Part shown: positions 22,957 to 35,500 of the stretch, piece after piece
Layout of the letters: each line of letters begins with the position of its first letter
Position numbering within the stretch: position 1 is the first letter of the stretch
Notes under the pieces: generated by a model
Database searches by the model: none
The model's input: only the letters and a program-made list of their open reading frames with translations
What the model was told of the DNA's origin: nothing
Program-made: the position numbers and the translations under genes
From: Phaffia rhodozyma
Lineage: Eukaryota; Basidiomycota; Tremellomycetes; Cystofilobasidiales; Mrakiaceae
Length of the DNA: 64,000 nucleotides
Reading direction: 5' to 3'
NCBI GenBank assembly: GCA_014706385.1
Contig: JACGZH010000007.1
Coordinates: 1,061,501 to 1,125,500, forward strand

Positions 22957-23599
22957 CCCCAAGAGCCGCAGCAGCAGCAACAACCACCATCGGAGAAACA
23001 ACAAGATTCCACAAAACTCAAAGAACCAACAAAGAAAGTCATTCTCATCTAATCTTTCACTCAGTGACATGTTCTTCCCTTATATTACCACCTTCTTCCG
23101 TCGTCCAGTTAGTATGACACCTTCCTGTTCGTGGTTGAATATATACCTAGCCTGAAGATTTCATCCTGTTTACACGATGTGAATCCTCTGCCAAAGGACT
23201 ATCATTCTAGCTCAGCTCGCTTATGAAAAGAACACCGATTTCCTAGTCTTGGACTTTACTTTTCATTTAAGTCTCTATCTACCAAGTCTCACTTAATCTT
23301 TTGGTCATCCGTACTCTATCTATTTCCCCTTTTTTCTCATATCGAGTTAAATCCGTTTCTCTCTTTCGACTTCTTTCCATAGATGTGTTGTTCTTCTCAC
23401 TCATTGGTCGTGTCTTAGGCTTTTCGTTCTATTTCTTTTTCCCTCTATCCAGATCGCTTGTTCCAGTCGGTTCATATATATGCTCATCGACGTTTGATCC
23501 TCAATGGGAAGGAGAATCCCAACAAACAAGAAAATCCCTTACGAAAGACCGACTCTCATGCCTCGTCTGATCCTTGTTCTCACCATCAAGTTGAAGACT
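22957..23599. other. Intergenic region between convergent genes
   Basis: Between the SAC7 and TMA64 stop codons. T-rich in the middle (23280-23460). No conserved open frame is seen; likely 3' UTRs. Confidence 0.5.
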
Positions 23600-26092
23600 C
23601 TAGGCTTTGACGACTTTGGTCCATTTTCTGGGAACGCCCAACTCGATCAACAAATCAACGATGAGTTTGTCATGCGTTCCCTGAACCATAACTTCTGAAA
23701 GGGTGGCTTTGGGTGATGCCGATTGCAGAGGTGAGACTGTTCCGTCAAGTGACATCAGCGATCTTGTGTGCCGGAAGGAAGAGTGAGCGGGAAGATTCGT
23801 TTTTTTACGTACCTGACGTTGAGCCGGCACATAACTTCTTGAGACTTTCCGAGAACGCTATTCACCAAAAGCCAAAGCGAACAACAAACGTGTTTCTACC
23901 AAGTCAGCGTGTCTTCTCTGAGCTGCAGCAAAAAAGAAGAAGAAAAAGGGTATAGGATTCTTCCTTACTCTTGGGTTCGATAGAGAAAGTCTCGAGACCG
24001 GAAATCAAGGTGATATGCTTGTTGGCTCTTTTCTTTTTGGTAATCAATACCGGACGGAGTGACCCTGCCCTGTGATGATGGTTGAATCATAGTTGGTTGT
24101 TTGAGTCGTGTATTCAGCGAGATAGTTGAGGTAGAGACGAAGAAATTAAAACGAACTTGAGAGCCCCATCCTCTCCTAGAGAACTCAGAGCGGTCATTCC
24201 ATCTCTGATCCGGTCGACCACATCAACCTTCTTCATGAAATCGACTTTCTCTCCCTTCTTGAGACATGCTTGAGCAAGCGTTTCGTCTAGATTCACAAAC
24301 GCCTGTTGAACGGGATGCGTCAAGTTGGCGATAGTGATATAGTCGAGGACGTGAGTTTTTATCTCTGGGTAGGTGAGCGTCTGACTGGATCTGTATGAAG
24401 GGAGATCAAAGGAAGCACAAGAATATCAGATCAGATTGCCTCGGACAAAGATCGAGAAAAGAGAGAAAAATAAGAGGCCTGACGAGATCTCTCGTTTCGT
24501 CCAAAACGCGACGTTCTTCCCTGCAGGCCTGAAAAGCTCTTTCACAGTCATCGTTCCGGCCTGCGTCGTGCCTGAGGATCCCCCTGGTCCAGGGATGGCG
24601 GCAGTAGCGGCTTTTTTCTTTTCTCTAGCTTCTAGTTCCCCGGTGGTCCGGTGGGGAGCGAACGTGGAGACGGCCGCGTGGTTGACGTCGACGGACAAAA
24701 TAAGATCTTGATCCTTCTGAGACTTTGTCTTTAATAAAGACTCCTTCTCCATCTGAAAATTTGATGCGACGAGACGATAGCGTAAGTAACTCAACGATGT
24801 GAACGGTCGTTCAGGGACTGAAGATTAGATACGAACCGCCTTGACCCACTTTGAGACTTTCTTGAAAGTCGACTTCTGAACGATGGCTTGGCTCGAAGGT
24901 GCCCATACCGGTCTATTAGGCAGTAGGTGTTTTTCGTAAAATGTCGAACTCGCGATAGGAAACGTCCCAGGGGGAGGAGGATTTTCTTTCAAAACCGTGA
25001 TCAATTGAAGCAGCGCCAACCGGAGAATTGTGTCGACCTCTACTCCGTTGTGAGTGTATAGTACGGACCGAAACTAATGGTTAGCTTATGAGATTCGCGC
25101 AATATTTCATTTAACCCTAGAAAGAAAGACTGGATGGACCTGTGGCTGTTAGAGTCGGTTCAGAAGGCGCTGGTTCGTCTGTTTTCGACGGGCTAGGTTC
25201 CAAGCTGACATTCTGTATCTGAGAGACAATCTGATCAGTTCCACTCGAGGGAACATCTTCTTCTTCAGATTCGAACTCGTCATCGGATCCTGGAAGTTGA
25301 AACGGAACATCTGCCGGTGCTTTGCATAAGTTCCAAAGACTATTGATTTAGAAGATAAATCAGAATGATAGGTGAGACAGCTGGAAGTGTATGGAGACGA
25401 CCTGGTGTAAACGAAGAGAAAATCCACTGACGGGTCTTTCCAACAGTGAACCATCTCTACTGCCTTCCCCTTCGTTCCCCTCTTGATTAACTTTCCATCG
25501 AGCGCCAGGTAACCGATTCCCAGCGGAACTTTGCACCCTGTCGCCCAGACCGCTATGAGATCACCTTCTTTCAAGTCTTCCTCCTTCAATGAGTCGGCCA
25601 ATCCAGGCATCATCAGATCAGCTCCATTGATAAGTCGTGTGATGACATGGGGATGCGTATAGATAGCAGGGAGAAGAGAAGGGTGTTGAATCAAGGTGTG
25701 TAACGATGGGATTAGCTTGTCGAATGACGGGGTCTTTCCAAAGACAAACCACAGGGGAGTGGAAGGGGTCGATGAAGGGGAGAAGTAAAGGGTCTTTGAA
25801 TCGATGAAACGAAGAACATTGATCGGATACCACATAAGGTTATACCCCGAGTCAGCCAAACCCTCTTTTAAATATCATAAATCTGATCGGAGGTGAAGAA
25901 GAAAGTACTTACCCCTGGAGCATCTAGATGGGTCAGAAACTTGGCCGCCTGGATTCCTTCCGGAACGAGACTCTTTGCTTCGTCCGGACTGATGTCAAAT
26001 TGACTAGCTACAGCGGACACAATGTTCCTTCTTAAGCTGGATTTGATAGGCGCATGAGTGGAGATACTTGATGGTGGCTTCTTGAACGACAT
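23600..26092 (-). CDS. TMA64: Translation factor eIF2D / Tma64 (PUA, SWIB-like and SUI1 domains)
   Basis: Ribosome-associated factor involved in 40S recycling and GTP-independent initiator tRNA delivery. Start ATG 26092 (MSFKKPPSSISTHAPIKSS). The N-terminal domain reads IVSAVASQFDISPDEAKSL and GIQAAKFLTHLDAPG. The PUA part includes TPLWFVFGKTPSFDKLIPS, HVITRLINGADLMMPGL and AVWATGCKVPLGIGYLAL. An acidic linker follows (SDDEFESEEED), then a helical middle region with SWIB-like character (AFVNLDETLAQACLKKGEKV). The C-terminal SUI1 domain reads KRANKHITLISGLETFSI and ends VMVQGTHDKLIVDLLIELGV, PRKWTKVVKA. Exon phases are consistent where I joined them. It lies downstream of, and on the same strand as, the ceramidase gene, 243 bp away. 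Confidence 0.9.
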
Positions 26093-26334
26093 GCTGTGAC
26101 CGTTTTGAGGCAGTAAGATGGTCAAGGGAAACATTCAGAACTGTAAATGAATGTTCAGAGAGCGTTGCCATGGAAACAATTACTAGTGGCGACTGCTTTC
26201 TTGATTCCCAACGAGACTCAGTCGCTTGACTTCTCCATCGTTTGACTAGTACAGACAAGTATAGACATCTACATCAACTCAATGGGCACATTGCAGGGAA
26301 AAAATGCACATTGTCCGAAATATCTTTCCCCCGC

Positions 26335-28038
26335 TCAGGCCAGTTTTCTCCGTCGAGCAACATACGGAAGCCCTATACGGTTGAATCGAATGCTAAACAC
26401 AGACTGGCCAACTTCCTTCAGTGTAAGTATGATCACTGAAGCACCAGTTATACACAGATACGCTGAAAGGGCCTAGATGAACAGTATGGTTGGGCAAGTG
26501 GGGACAGGACATATCGGTGAGGTCAACTTGAAGTGATCGTGGAGAAAAAGAGAGGAACTTACGGTCAGGATGTGCCCTAGAAAATCAGGCAAAGTTCGGT
26601 TAGACCCAAAAAAATCGCGCTCGGTACATGAGTAGAATTATGTACATACAATATCCATGCCCTAGTTGATTCGATACATTGGGAAAATTGAAGACGAGAT
26701 ATGACTGATCAGATGAACAGATACAACAGCCTAACCGTTGCCCTGATGGAGGGATCCCAAGCGCACCTTCTAGTATGAATGCCGAAGGTAGACCGAGCCG
26801 AGCTTTCCAAGGCTTCAGCAGGGTCTCACATGCCAAGCTTGTATCCAACAAGTTATCAATCGTAGACTAGTCATTTAGAGATGAAACTAGTGTTACAACA
26901 TGACAAACATTAAACACGTACTTGTCAAAGTTCCAGATTATAAAACCAATGACTCCCGAAATGACTCCAACAGCATACAGCCCTTGAGCTTGACCTCTGA
27001 TCGTGTCGTTCTTCGGAAGTCGCTCATCGCTAAGCAAGATATAGATGATTCGTCCAGCTGAGCCAAAGGCAAGAATTCCGAACGCGATTTCATGAATTGT
27101 CGGCGAAAGTTGATAGACACTTCGAAAGAGGTACAGTTTAACGTAGATAAAGCATGAATTTATATATGTGAGCTTGAACATAAGGACAAAGATAGGCAAA
27201 GATAGAGAGAAAGAAACGAACCAAGTGATGGTGATAACGATGTTAAAAAGAGCTAGAAGGATAGTGAAGGAGTTGACGATTGAACGGCCGTACCCTGGCG
27301 CTGTCTAGTAGACAGCGGAAGTCCTCTCAGCACATCAGTTCGAGCTGTATCGTATCACGCACAAATCAATACGGTGAAGACAAGATATGCAAGCCTACCT
27401 CGAATGAGCACCAGAAAAGAATGGAGGTCGCCCACATCATAGGAACCTCGTCTAAAATCTGGAAGCGATGCTGGAGAGTAGCTATTCCTCATCAAGCAAC
27501 CTTCCTGAGCTATGTTTTGAAAATATGGAGCCAGAGAGTAGCGAACTAACCATGAAATAGTGCGCTACCAACCCCGATGATGGCAATTCCAATATGACAG
27601 ATGTACGTTCGCTTAGGCATTCGTTCTTTGTAAGCATGGTAAATTCCGACCAAGGGAAGTAGAACGGTCGGAGCATTGGATATGGTATTTATGAACCTTT
27701 CGGTGAAGCATCAGGGTCAATGGACAAACCCAATGAGATAGGCGGTCAACCAACATGGTTCTAAGTACCTCCAGGATCGCAGGGGGAGGAAGGATTTACT
27801 CTGCTATATACCTAGAAACCTGATAATTCTCTTCGCAAAAGTCAATGGTCCCGTCATGATTCCCCCAGTCTATGTGATGGTTGAAAAGACAGAGGAGAAA
27901 CAAGAGCACAATAAGCTAAGGTGAAGCTATATGACATACTCGGTGCTCATGTGTCTGAGTTGATTTGAAGAGAAGAAAAAAGCTTTGTCCAGATGTGAAA
28001 GGCTAGCGAAACTTACATCCGGTCTGATTGAGCATCAT
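26335..28038 (-). CDS. YPC1: Alkaline ceramidase (YPC1/YDC1 family), split by microexons
   Basis: ER/Golgi seven-helix ceramide hydrolase of the CREST superfamily. Start ATG 28038 (MMLNQTGY, a 22-nt first coding exon). It continues WGNHDGTIDFCEENYQVSRY and IAE, FINTISNAPTVLLPLVGIYH, GIAIIGVGSALFHG, then LQHRFQILDEVPMMWATSI and LFWCSFE. Later exons give FGSAGRIIYILLSDERLPKN and KPWKARLGLPSAFILEG. The active-site block HGYWHILT comes entirely from two consecutive microexons (26650-26661 and 26563-26576). The last exon (26472-26335) reads ALSAYLCITGASVIILTLKE and ends in a basic tail RRRKLA. The conserved His (SALFHG and HGYWH) are the metal ligands of this family. One or two junctions around 27200-27380 are approximate. 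Confidence 0.9.
26563..26576 (-). other. 14-nt microexon in the ceramidase gene
   Basis: GGCACATCCTGACC, flanked by TTCTAG and GTAAGTTC. It completes Trp and encodes H-I-L-T of the active-site block HGYWHILT. Confidence 0.85.
26650..26661 (-). other. 12-nt microexon in the ceramidase gene
   Basis: GGCATGGATATT, flanked by ACTAG and GTATGTAC. It completes the Gly codon of ILEG and encodes H-G-Y plus the first base of the Trp codon. Confidence 0.85.
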
Positions 28039-28559
28039 GAAATTCAAGACAAATCGATGAACATCATGTTTGTATGGTCAGAAGGTCAGCGCCAAGACCA
28101 GTCGCCCGCGTCGTCAGTATAGAGTTCGGCGAGGGAGATAGTAAAATCATAACGTGAGCGTTTCTGACCAGGATGGAGACATACTTGTAGTTGACCCGGC
28201 CGGGCCGAAGGGAGAGAATGCATGACTTGAGGTCAATCAAATTGTTTCTATATCTAAGAGAGGTATGGTGCGTTGTCTGTAGTGCTCCTGAGTCTTCAAG
28301 AAGGGGAATGGATAGGAAGGAGTCGAGGGAGAACACAGAAAGGTGAGAAGCTTGACTGTTTCCTAACGATAGTCGGCATGTCCATTTTCTTACCGTGCAT
28401 TGAGCGGTGAGGGTCAAAGTAACTAACCATGCGATGTATTCTAAAATATATGACGTACGTCATTACACAATAAGATGGCAGCAGCCGTTTCCGGCTCAAA
28501 GTACATGTCCACTCACACACTCATACACTCGTATATATCCCTTCTCTTCTTTAGTTGAT

Positions 28560-29632
28560 ATGACATCAAAGCTAGCAGCTATCTATCGGCTGGCCAAAGC
28601 ATACTCTCCAGATGCTACAAAACAGCCTAATGCCCAGTGAGCTTTCTATCAGATCCTGAGTAGCATCGTCGAATTGGCTATATTGAAAGAAACTCGTCTG
28701 GGATATGTAGATCCCGGGTCGACCAGCAGTTTGGACCTTTTAAGCCAACATACATTTCCAGTCTAGCCTGGAGACGTCCACGGAACGATGAAGAGGCCCA
28801 AAGGTCAGTTTCTTCGCGGATGGTATGCAAACGACTACCAAACTAATCAGGATCTCTACTATCTGAAGCTTGTATAACCACTTCAGGACAATGGCGTTCT
28901 TCATGGATGCTTCGCCTCTTCTCTCAGATCTTGGTCTGCCTTTCACAGCAGGATTCGATGATATCATCTCTCTTGTTCCTCTGTTAGTGTTTTACAACCT
29001 TTTTTTTTTTTTTTTGATCCGTTAAAGCTGACCATTTATCCACTCGAACCGTAGATATGGAGATGCTTTGGCTGCCATCCTAGGTCTCTACGGAATTTAT
29101 CTCGCTTTCCTGATGGGGTGTGGAACAAATACCATGGCCCTTATGCTTGTTAATGTTTTCATGTAAGCTTCACAACACACCTTACAGTCCGTTCGAGATA
29201 TCGGCATTGTCGAATCAGTCTGATCCGTTGTCTTCAATAGTGATTTTGTCGTTGGAGTGATCCCAATCATTGGAGACATTCTGGATAATTTATTCAAATC
29301 GAACTTGTGCGTGTATCTTGGGCTCATTTGACCTCAGACGTCCTTCAACTGACAGGCTTGATGACTTCACACTTCTTCATGAATCAAGGAAAAATCTAAA
29401 AATTCTCGAAGACCACCTTCTCAATAACACAAGGTACAACATATTGCTGATGCCTGAAGGTAGAGATTTCATACCCAAGCAGCCCAAAGGCGGTTGGTTT
29501 AACTCAAAGAAGACCAATGGCTCTGGGAAGAAGCCTGGTATCAAAGGGAGCAGAACTAGAAGATTGGAAGTGTGGGAAGGGGTGGATGTCAAGCGGACGG
29601 AAACTGGTGGGGATGGACTGGATTTAGACTAA
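28560..29632 (+). CDS. DUF4112-family membrane protein
   Basis: Joined exons read MTSKLAAIYRLAKAYSPDAT, then SRVDQQFGPFKPTYISSLAW (acceptor TATGTAG), then ASPLLSDLGLPFTAGFDD. Next come IISLVPLYGDALAAILGLY, GTNTMALMLVNVFIDFVVGV and IPIIGDILDNLFKSNLKNLK. The twin motifs P-x-x-G-D-A-L and P-x-x-G-D-x-x-D, with the intervening hydrophobic segments and the trailing N-x4-LEDHL, are the hallmark of DUF4112, a family of unknown biochemical function in bacteria and fungi. The C-terminal tail is Lys/Gly-rich and ends GDGLDLD (stop 29630-29632). The visible product is about 240 residues. All phases agree through six introns. Confidence 0.85.
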
Positions 29633-29978
29633 TCCCATACAGCACTGCTCCAGGTCGAGATCTTATAGCGTTTCTTTGATACAAATGCTTGTCTCTTGTT
29701 GTTCTCCGTTGCGTTCTGTAGAATGGCCGAACATGTGAGCTGCAGACAATTGAGGATGAACTTAAGTACCACCAAGTGGTGAAGTGGCCGGATGATGGTT
29801 ATGCGTAACTTATGATTCACACGTGACCTTATAGCTGTGCATACTTTCTCGGCCGCGAACCATGCCTTGCCCCAAATTTCGATTGAACTCAGAAACACCA
29901 ACCTCCCTTCACTTCAACCGCCTCAGCCTCTCGAGATTCATCTAGTTTTATATATCTGGATCCCAGGCCTGAAGACAG
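29633..29978. other. Intergenic region
   Basis: 3' flank of the DUF4112 gene and promoter of BFR2, on the same strand. No features recognised. Confidence 0.4.
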
Positions 29979-32174
29979 ATGAGTAGTGAGTAATGATCCC
30001 GTTCTTAACTTTCAGTTGAAATGGTCGACCGAGAAGAAGACAGCTTATCTTAACATCAAGCTCGCAAGACGCATTTGTTAATCAAATCTTGAATGTACTC
30101 TAACCTATTGCTTATACTTGCCTGCTTCTGCACAAACCCACATTATCATTGAATCTCTACAGAACTCACCCTCTTAGAACAGCTATCTCAATTAGAGAAC
30201 CCAACGCCTGTGGATGTCGACCCTGAAGAGGCTTACTCGTCGCTCTCTGCAAAGCAGAAGGGTAAAGGTCAAGCTATCGATGGGGCAGAGGAGGAGGATG
30301 GGTCGGATAACGACCAGGATGGGGAGGGCAGAGATCATTACCTTTCTGTTGGGTGGGTCTATACACAAGTTACTCTTTATGCGTGGTTGGTTCTAATCGG
30401 CTTGTTCTTTTTTGTTCAAACTTCGTTCTCTCTTTGGTTGTGTGGTGACGGCGTTTTGAGTGTGTTTAGGATGAGTGATATGCGAAAGAACGCGGATGCC
30501 CGAAGACGGGAAGCTGAAGATATGGAAAAGTACGGGGGTGTTCGAAGAAGTAGAGCAGAGATTTTTGGAGATAGTAACAGCGGAAGTTCAGAAGAGGACG
30601 AGGACGAGGACGAGGACGAGGATGAAGCTCACGAGGGCGTAGAAGACGAGGAGGTTCAGCCGTTCGGCCAGGTCGCAAATTCTTCTGATGAGGAGGACGA
30701 AGATGATGAGGATGAGCCCTCAACATTCCCAGAACGTACACCTGCCTCTCCTCCAGCCGAGTCGACTCCGAACCTTGAAACGTCTCAGATTCTTTCTTCT
30801 CTTCGAAACTCTCGATCAGAAGAGCAGAACAAGGGACTTTCCGTCAAACGGCAGCTCGACCTATTCGAGAACTTCTTGCCGCTTAGGATCAAGATGCAAA
30901 AGGCAATTTCTGGACTGACCGGGCTTAAAGTTCGTCCATTTTCCTCAATCATGATAGGAAGAGTTGTTTGTGACCTGTCGAGTGCCTTTCTATATCCTAA
31001 CTATCCTTGTACGCGTTTAGGATCAGAGCGCGCAGGTTGAGCTCGCTAACCCTTCACCGGAACTTCAAGAATCCGTTAATGGCTGTATTGATCAAATTCT
31101 CACGCTGTCAGAAGGACTTTTCGAGCTACAGGAGGTAAGCCCCCTCCCAGTTTGCTTTCAGTTTAATTTTTTATGTCAGAGTCTCAGCTGATAGTTTTTG
31201 TTTCTATTATTTAGGGTCTCATGAAACTCAATGAACCATCGATCGAGCTCCCTCCTTCGAAGCGTAGAAAGACCGAAGCCTCCGACGTTGTGTCGTCTGA
31301 TTACATCTTACCAGCAACCGAAGACGCGCTTGCTCTATCCGACCTGTGAGTCTCTTCATCAGTTTGGCCTATCCCTCATCTTCCTAAGAGGTTTCTGCAC
31401 TATTTTGTTCGAAACTCATTTTCTTTCCCTTCCTCTCCCTGTATCCGTGCCAACAGAACTCATCCCTCTCTCCTCCAGACGTTGGCAAAATGGTCTTCCA
31501 AGATTATGACCGCTCAAGGCCTTCAGAATCTTCGAGGTGAAAAGTTTAAATCCGTCAAGATCGGAGTCGTCGAGCAAATTGGAGCTTCCCTTGAGGGTCT
31601 AGAGGGTAGGAAAAAAGTAGATCGGTTCATGGGACTCGTCTCTCAGGATGAGGCTGAATGTGAGGCCGCCGTTTGGGGTGATGACAAAGAGTTTTACCAG
31701 AGCTTGGTCAGAGACGTCATCGAGCGAAGAGGTGGAGGTGCTGGAGTCGGCGCTATGAGTGGTAAGTAGTCTCTTCCTAACTCCCTTGTCTGCTCAAACA
31801 TCGATCGGTATATCATCGTCCAACACAAAATCCTGACCAGAAACGGTCTACGGCGGTGTATAATCATCAATTTCGTTTATTTTGAAATAGGCCAAGCAAC
31901 CTTTTCCAATTACGGACCCAAAAAGCACAAGCCCACCCTCGATACACGAGCTTCTAAAGGTCGCAAGCTTCGATATACCCCCCAAGAAAAGATCATGAAC
32001 TTCATGGTTCCTGAGCGAACGGAAGACTTGTGGCAGGAGGAGCAGGTCGACGAGTTATTCGGCAGTCTGCTGGGCAGGACGATCCGGGAGGAGATTGAGG
32101 TTGATGAGAATGGAGAAGAGATCGAAACTGGCGATGCGGCTGATCATGGACTGGGTGGTCTTAGAGTGTTCTGA
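29979..32174 (+). CDS. BFR2: Ribosome-biogenesis protein Bfr2 / AATF (Traub)
   Basis: Nucleolar SSU-processome factor. The start exon is 11 nt (ATG-AGT-AGT-GA, 29979). The next exon continues LTLLEQLSQLENPTPVDVD and EEAYSSLSAK. An acidic N-terminal half (Glu/Asp runs at 30590-30715) precedes the conserved AATF segment LSVKRQLDLFENFLPLRIKM. Then come LANPSPELQESVNGCIDQIL, LPPSKRRKTE and TLAKWSSKIMTAQGLQ. The C-terminal Traub region reads YGPKKHKPTLDTRASKGRKL, RYTPQEKIMNFMVPERT and DELFGSLLGRTIREE, ending GLRVF. ASKGRKLRY is the strongest family signature. A small amount of intron sequence around 30350-30470 is open in frame, so that border is approximate. Confidence 0.9.
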
Positions 32175-32522
32175 TCATTATCAATATATGTTGTGCAACT
32201 TGTTTCGGGCTCTCACGACATATCCTAGTGAACTCTGAGTCAGACATTAACATGAGCATATGTAAATGCGAAGGAGAATATAGAATCCCAAGAGGCGAAA
32301 GAACAGAAGAAAACAGAACAGAAAGAACAAAAGAGAGGCAGGTGAACAGTCGACGTGTAGTCGAAATATAAAAGCAGAAAAAAATGGAAACTCGTATGGA
32401 AGTACATAAAAACGGGTGAGGAAATAATATCAATGTATGCAAGGAAAGATCTATGAAGGATATTCAAAAGTTAATCAAAGACTAAAGATAGGAAGAATAG
32501 CATCGACAAAAAAAATTAAAAT

Positions 32523-35500
32523 TTAGAGACCAAGGCTAGAAACAAGGGCCTTCTTGTCTTCCGCATTCAAAGTGCTCAAGACAGCGACCAAGCCCTGCAA
32601 CGCTCCAGCTCGCTCCGTCTCGGCGAAGCTGATAATCTTATTCGACACGTAGGTGGATCGGACTTCGGCAACGGCAGCAGCAATCTCTTCTGCAGACTGC
32701 TCAATCCATTCAGCGGTGGCTCGGTCATCAGTGAGGTCAGTCTGGACGACAGAGTCGAGAATGTTTTGTCGCTCCTCGAGAGTAAGATCCGGGTTGGCAG
32801 CAGCGAACTTAGACAGGATGTGCTGATAGATAAAGAAAGAAGCGGTTAGTACTACTGAACCTTGCAACGAAAGAGTGAATGGGACGGCTCACCTCATCGT
32901 TGAGACGTCGTCGAAGTCGCCAGTAGAAGAATCGTCGAGCCTCAGCCCAGACAGCTCGCTTCGCGCAACCCTTGGCCTCCATTCGTCCGACACGATCATG
33001 GAGATCAGCGTAAAGGTGTGCAATCTGCAAGTACGTCGGTTGAAGTAGAGTCTCTCTTGCCTTGAGTAGCTCAGCACTCTTAGCTCGCTCCTCCGCAGAC
33101 TTGGTTGAGTCGTTCGAGGCAGCTTTGAGAGAGGCATAGGTCTCGTCCAATCGCTCCATGGTAGCGATGACCTTGTCTCGTCGGAACTTGATCTCAACGA
33201 TACCTTCCGGCTCGAGAATTCCTCCTCGAGCGGTTTCATCAGCGTACATCTCCATCTTGGCAAGGTTGATAGTAGGATCCAACACGACCCAAGCTCCTCC
33301 ACGAAGCTCTCCGTTGGGGACAACATAGACGAACACTGGCTGCTTGAAGTTCGAGAGACCGTCAACGATCTTAGAACCCTGCTTGAGGATAGCGTCAAAC
33401 ATATCACCCTGTCCTCCAGAGAAACCTCGGATGTTGGCAAGGATCATCAAAGGAAGACCCTCCTTGTTGATATCAAAGATGGATTGAGCGGTCTTGTAAG
33501 CAGCGTTGGGGTTCCAAACCTGACCAGCCTCCATAATCTTTTGCTCGAAAGCTGCAGGGTTGGCAGGATCGGCAGCGATGATCTTCTCGGTCGTCCTGGT
33601 TTCGACAGCAATAACACCCATAGGAATGCCTCCCAGTCGGGCTCGACCGGTGACGATAGTCTTGGCCCAATCTCCAAGGGTCTCCATGAAAGATCCCTTG
33701 TCGAAAAGACCAGTCAAGCCTTCATCCGGCTTTCCTTCAAGCAACCATCGAGGATCGTAAGGACCTCGGGGAGGCTCGTAGGTCACAGTTCGGTCCCAAG
33801 GGTCCTCGGAAGGCCAGATAGGAATGGCCTTGCCCTTTCGCTCGGGCACATACGAGAGCCACTGGATGACCTTGAGAGCACCATCGAGATCAGATTCAGC
33901 GACGAGATGCGTGGTACCGTTTCGGGCCATAATCTGGGTTCCTCCAAGCTGAAGGTTGGAAGTGTAAACCTCTCGTCCAAGCACCTTGTTGAGAGACTGA
34001 GCTCCAGTAAGGATCATAGGGTTGCCTTCAACCTGAATAGCTCGCTGACCCAATCGAACCAAGTAAGCTCCGATACCGACCGATCGGGCAGTAACGAGAG
34101 AGATGGTGAAGATTCCCTCCTCGTAAGCTCGAGTGGTGGCTCCAGCAATAAGACCGGATCCTCGAAGAGACTCAACTCCCAAACCCTCTGCAAGACCGAT
34201 GATGGCGGTGATCTTGTGTCGTCGCTCGCCGTCATCCTCGATCTCCTCAGTGGTGACGCTGGATCCCTTCTTGGCAAGAGTGGATAAAGTTTCAGGGGTC
34301 AAGTATAGATACTTAATACCCATGGAAGGCTTTGCGGGGTCAACGAAGGCCGCCTTGAAGATGTGCAAGAGCTCCTCCGCGATACCGAGTCTAGCTCCAC
34401 TGTTGGCAGAGAGGTAAATTCGAGGAAGGCCCAGCTTCTTGGCAATTTCAGTAGCCTTGAAGAAGTAATCGTCTTCCTTAGGACCAAAGGATCCAATCTT
34501 GAAGGTGATATCGTTGGCAATGGCAACTACTCGTCGACCCTTGGGATACTCGGGAGTGAGCATAGTGAAGATCCAGGCGACCATACCACACGAGTTGGAA
34601 CCCGGAGGTCGCTCGACCTCCTGAAGCTCGTTGTTCTCATCGAGAACCAACTCGGTAGCGGTAAGAGGCTCGCTAGGCACCCGGAGGTGAGGAATCTTAG
34701 CAGCAGCCTCAGCCCAAACCTTGCGCAAACTCTGAACGAAGAGATCGGGGTAGTCGTCTGTGACGCCAAACAGAACGTCAATAACCAGTGACGGTCAGAA
34801 AACCAGAGCATGAAATGTGACTAACAGACGTAAGTCGTTCCAACCAAGTGAGCCTGGTATCGTCGGGGCTGAAGACTGTTCTTGGTCTGGTAAGCATGGT
34901 TGACAGGCTGAAGGTGAAGAGGTCCAAGGTCTCCGATTGACTTCAAGATGGTAGTACCCTTCTCGGTCTCAACCTCCTGGTAGGCGTGGTACTTCACGAC
35001 GAAACCTAAGAACGAGAAATGCATCAGTTACAATGTCTAGACTGAATAGGATTATCAGTTATTTTGGACTGCTTACCAGAAACGTTCTCAATGCAGCATC
35101 GGATGGGGGTGACGTTACCCTCGTCGTCCTCAAGAACCATTCGGATTTCAGAAGCTAATATACCGAAGAAACCCGTTAGTCACAGCTCATTGCTGAATTC
35201 AATGCCGAGAGAACACTTACCGGTCACTCGAAGTCGCCAAAGCCTCTTTCCGTGCCTCTCAATGAACCCGGCAAGGGCCTCCTGGACGTCGTCGAAGTCG
35301 ACAAGAACGTTATAGATGAAGTTAATTCCAACATGGTTGCAATCGGCGTTTCGAGTCTCGGCTCCAACAACCTCCAAGGCGTCCAGGATATCAGTGAGCA
35401 GTCGATCGCACTCGGAGATGAGATACTCGGCAGCCTTCATCGATCCCTGGACCCGTCCAGGTCGAACCAAAGCCCGGATAAAGAATCGAACATCGGAAGA

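Noticed and set aside
33484..34287. A 267-codon plus-strand open frame opposite ACC1
   Set aside because: Antisense of the conserved carboxyltransferase exon; composition (Ser/Leu/Arg/Gly) is what codon bias on the other strand produces. No motif.
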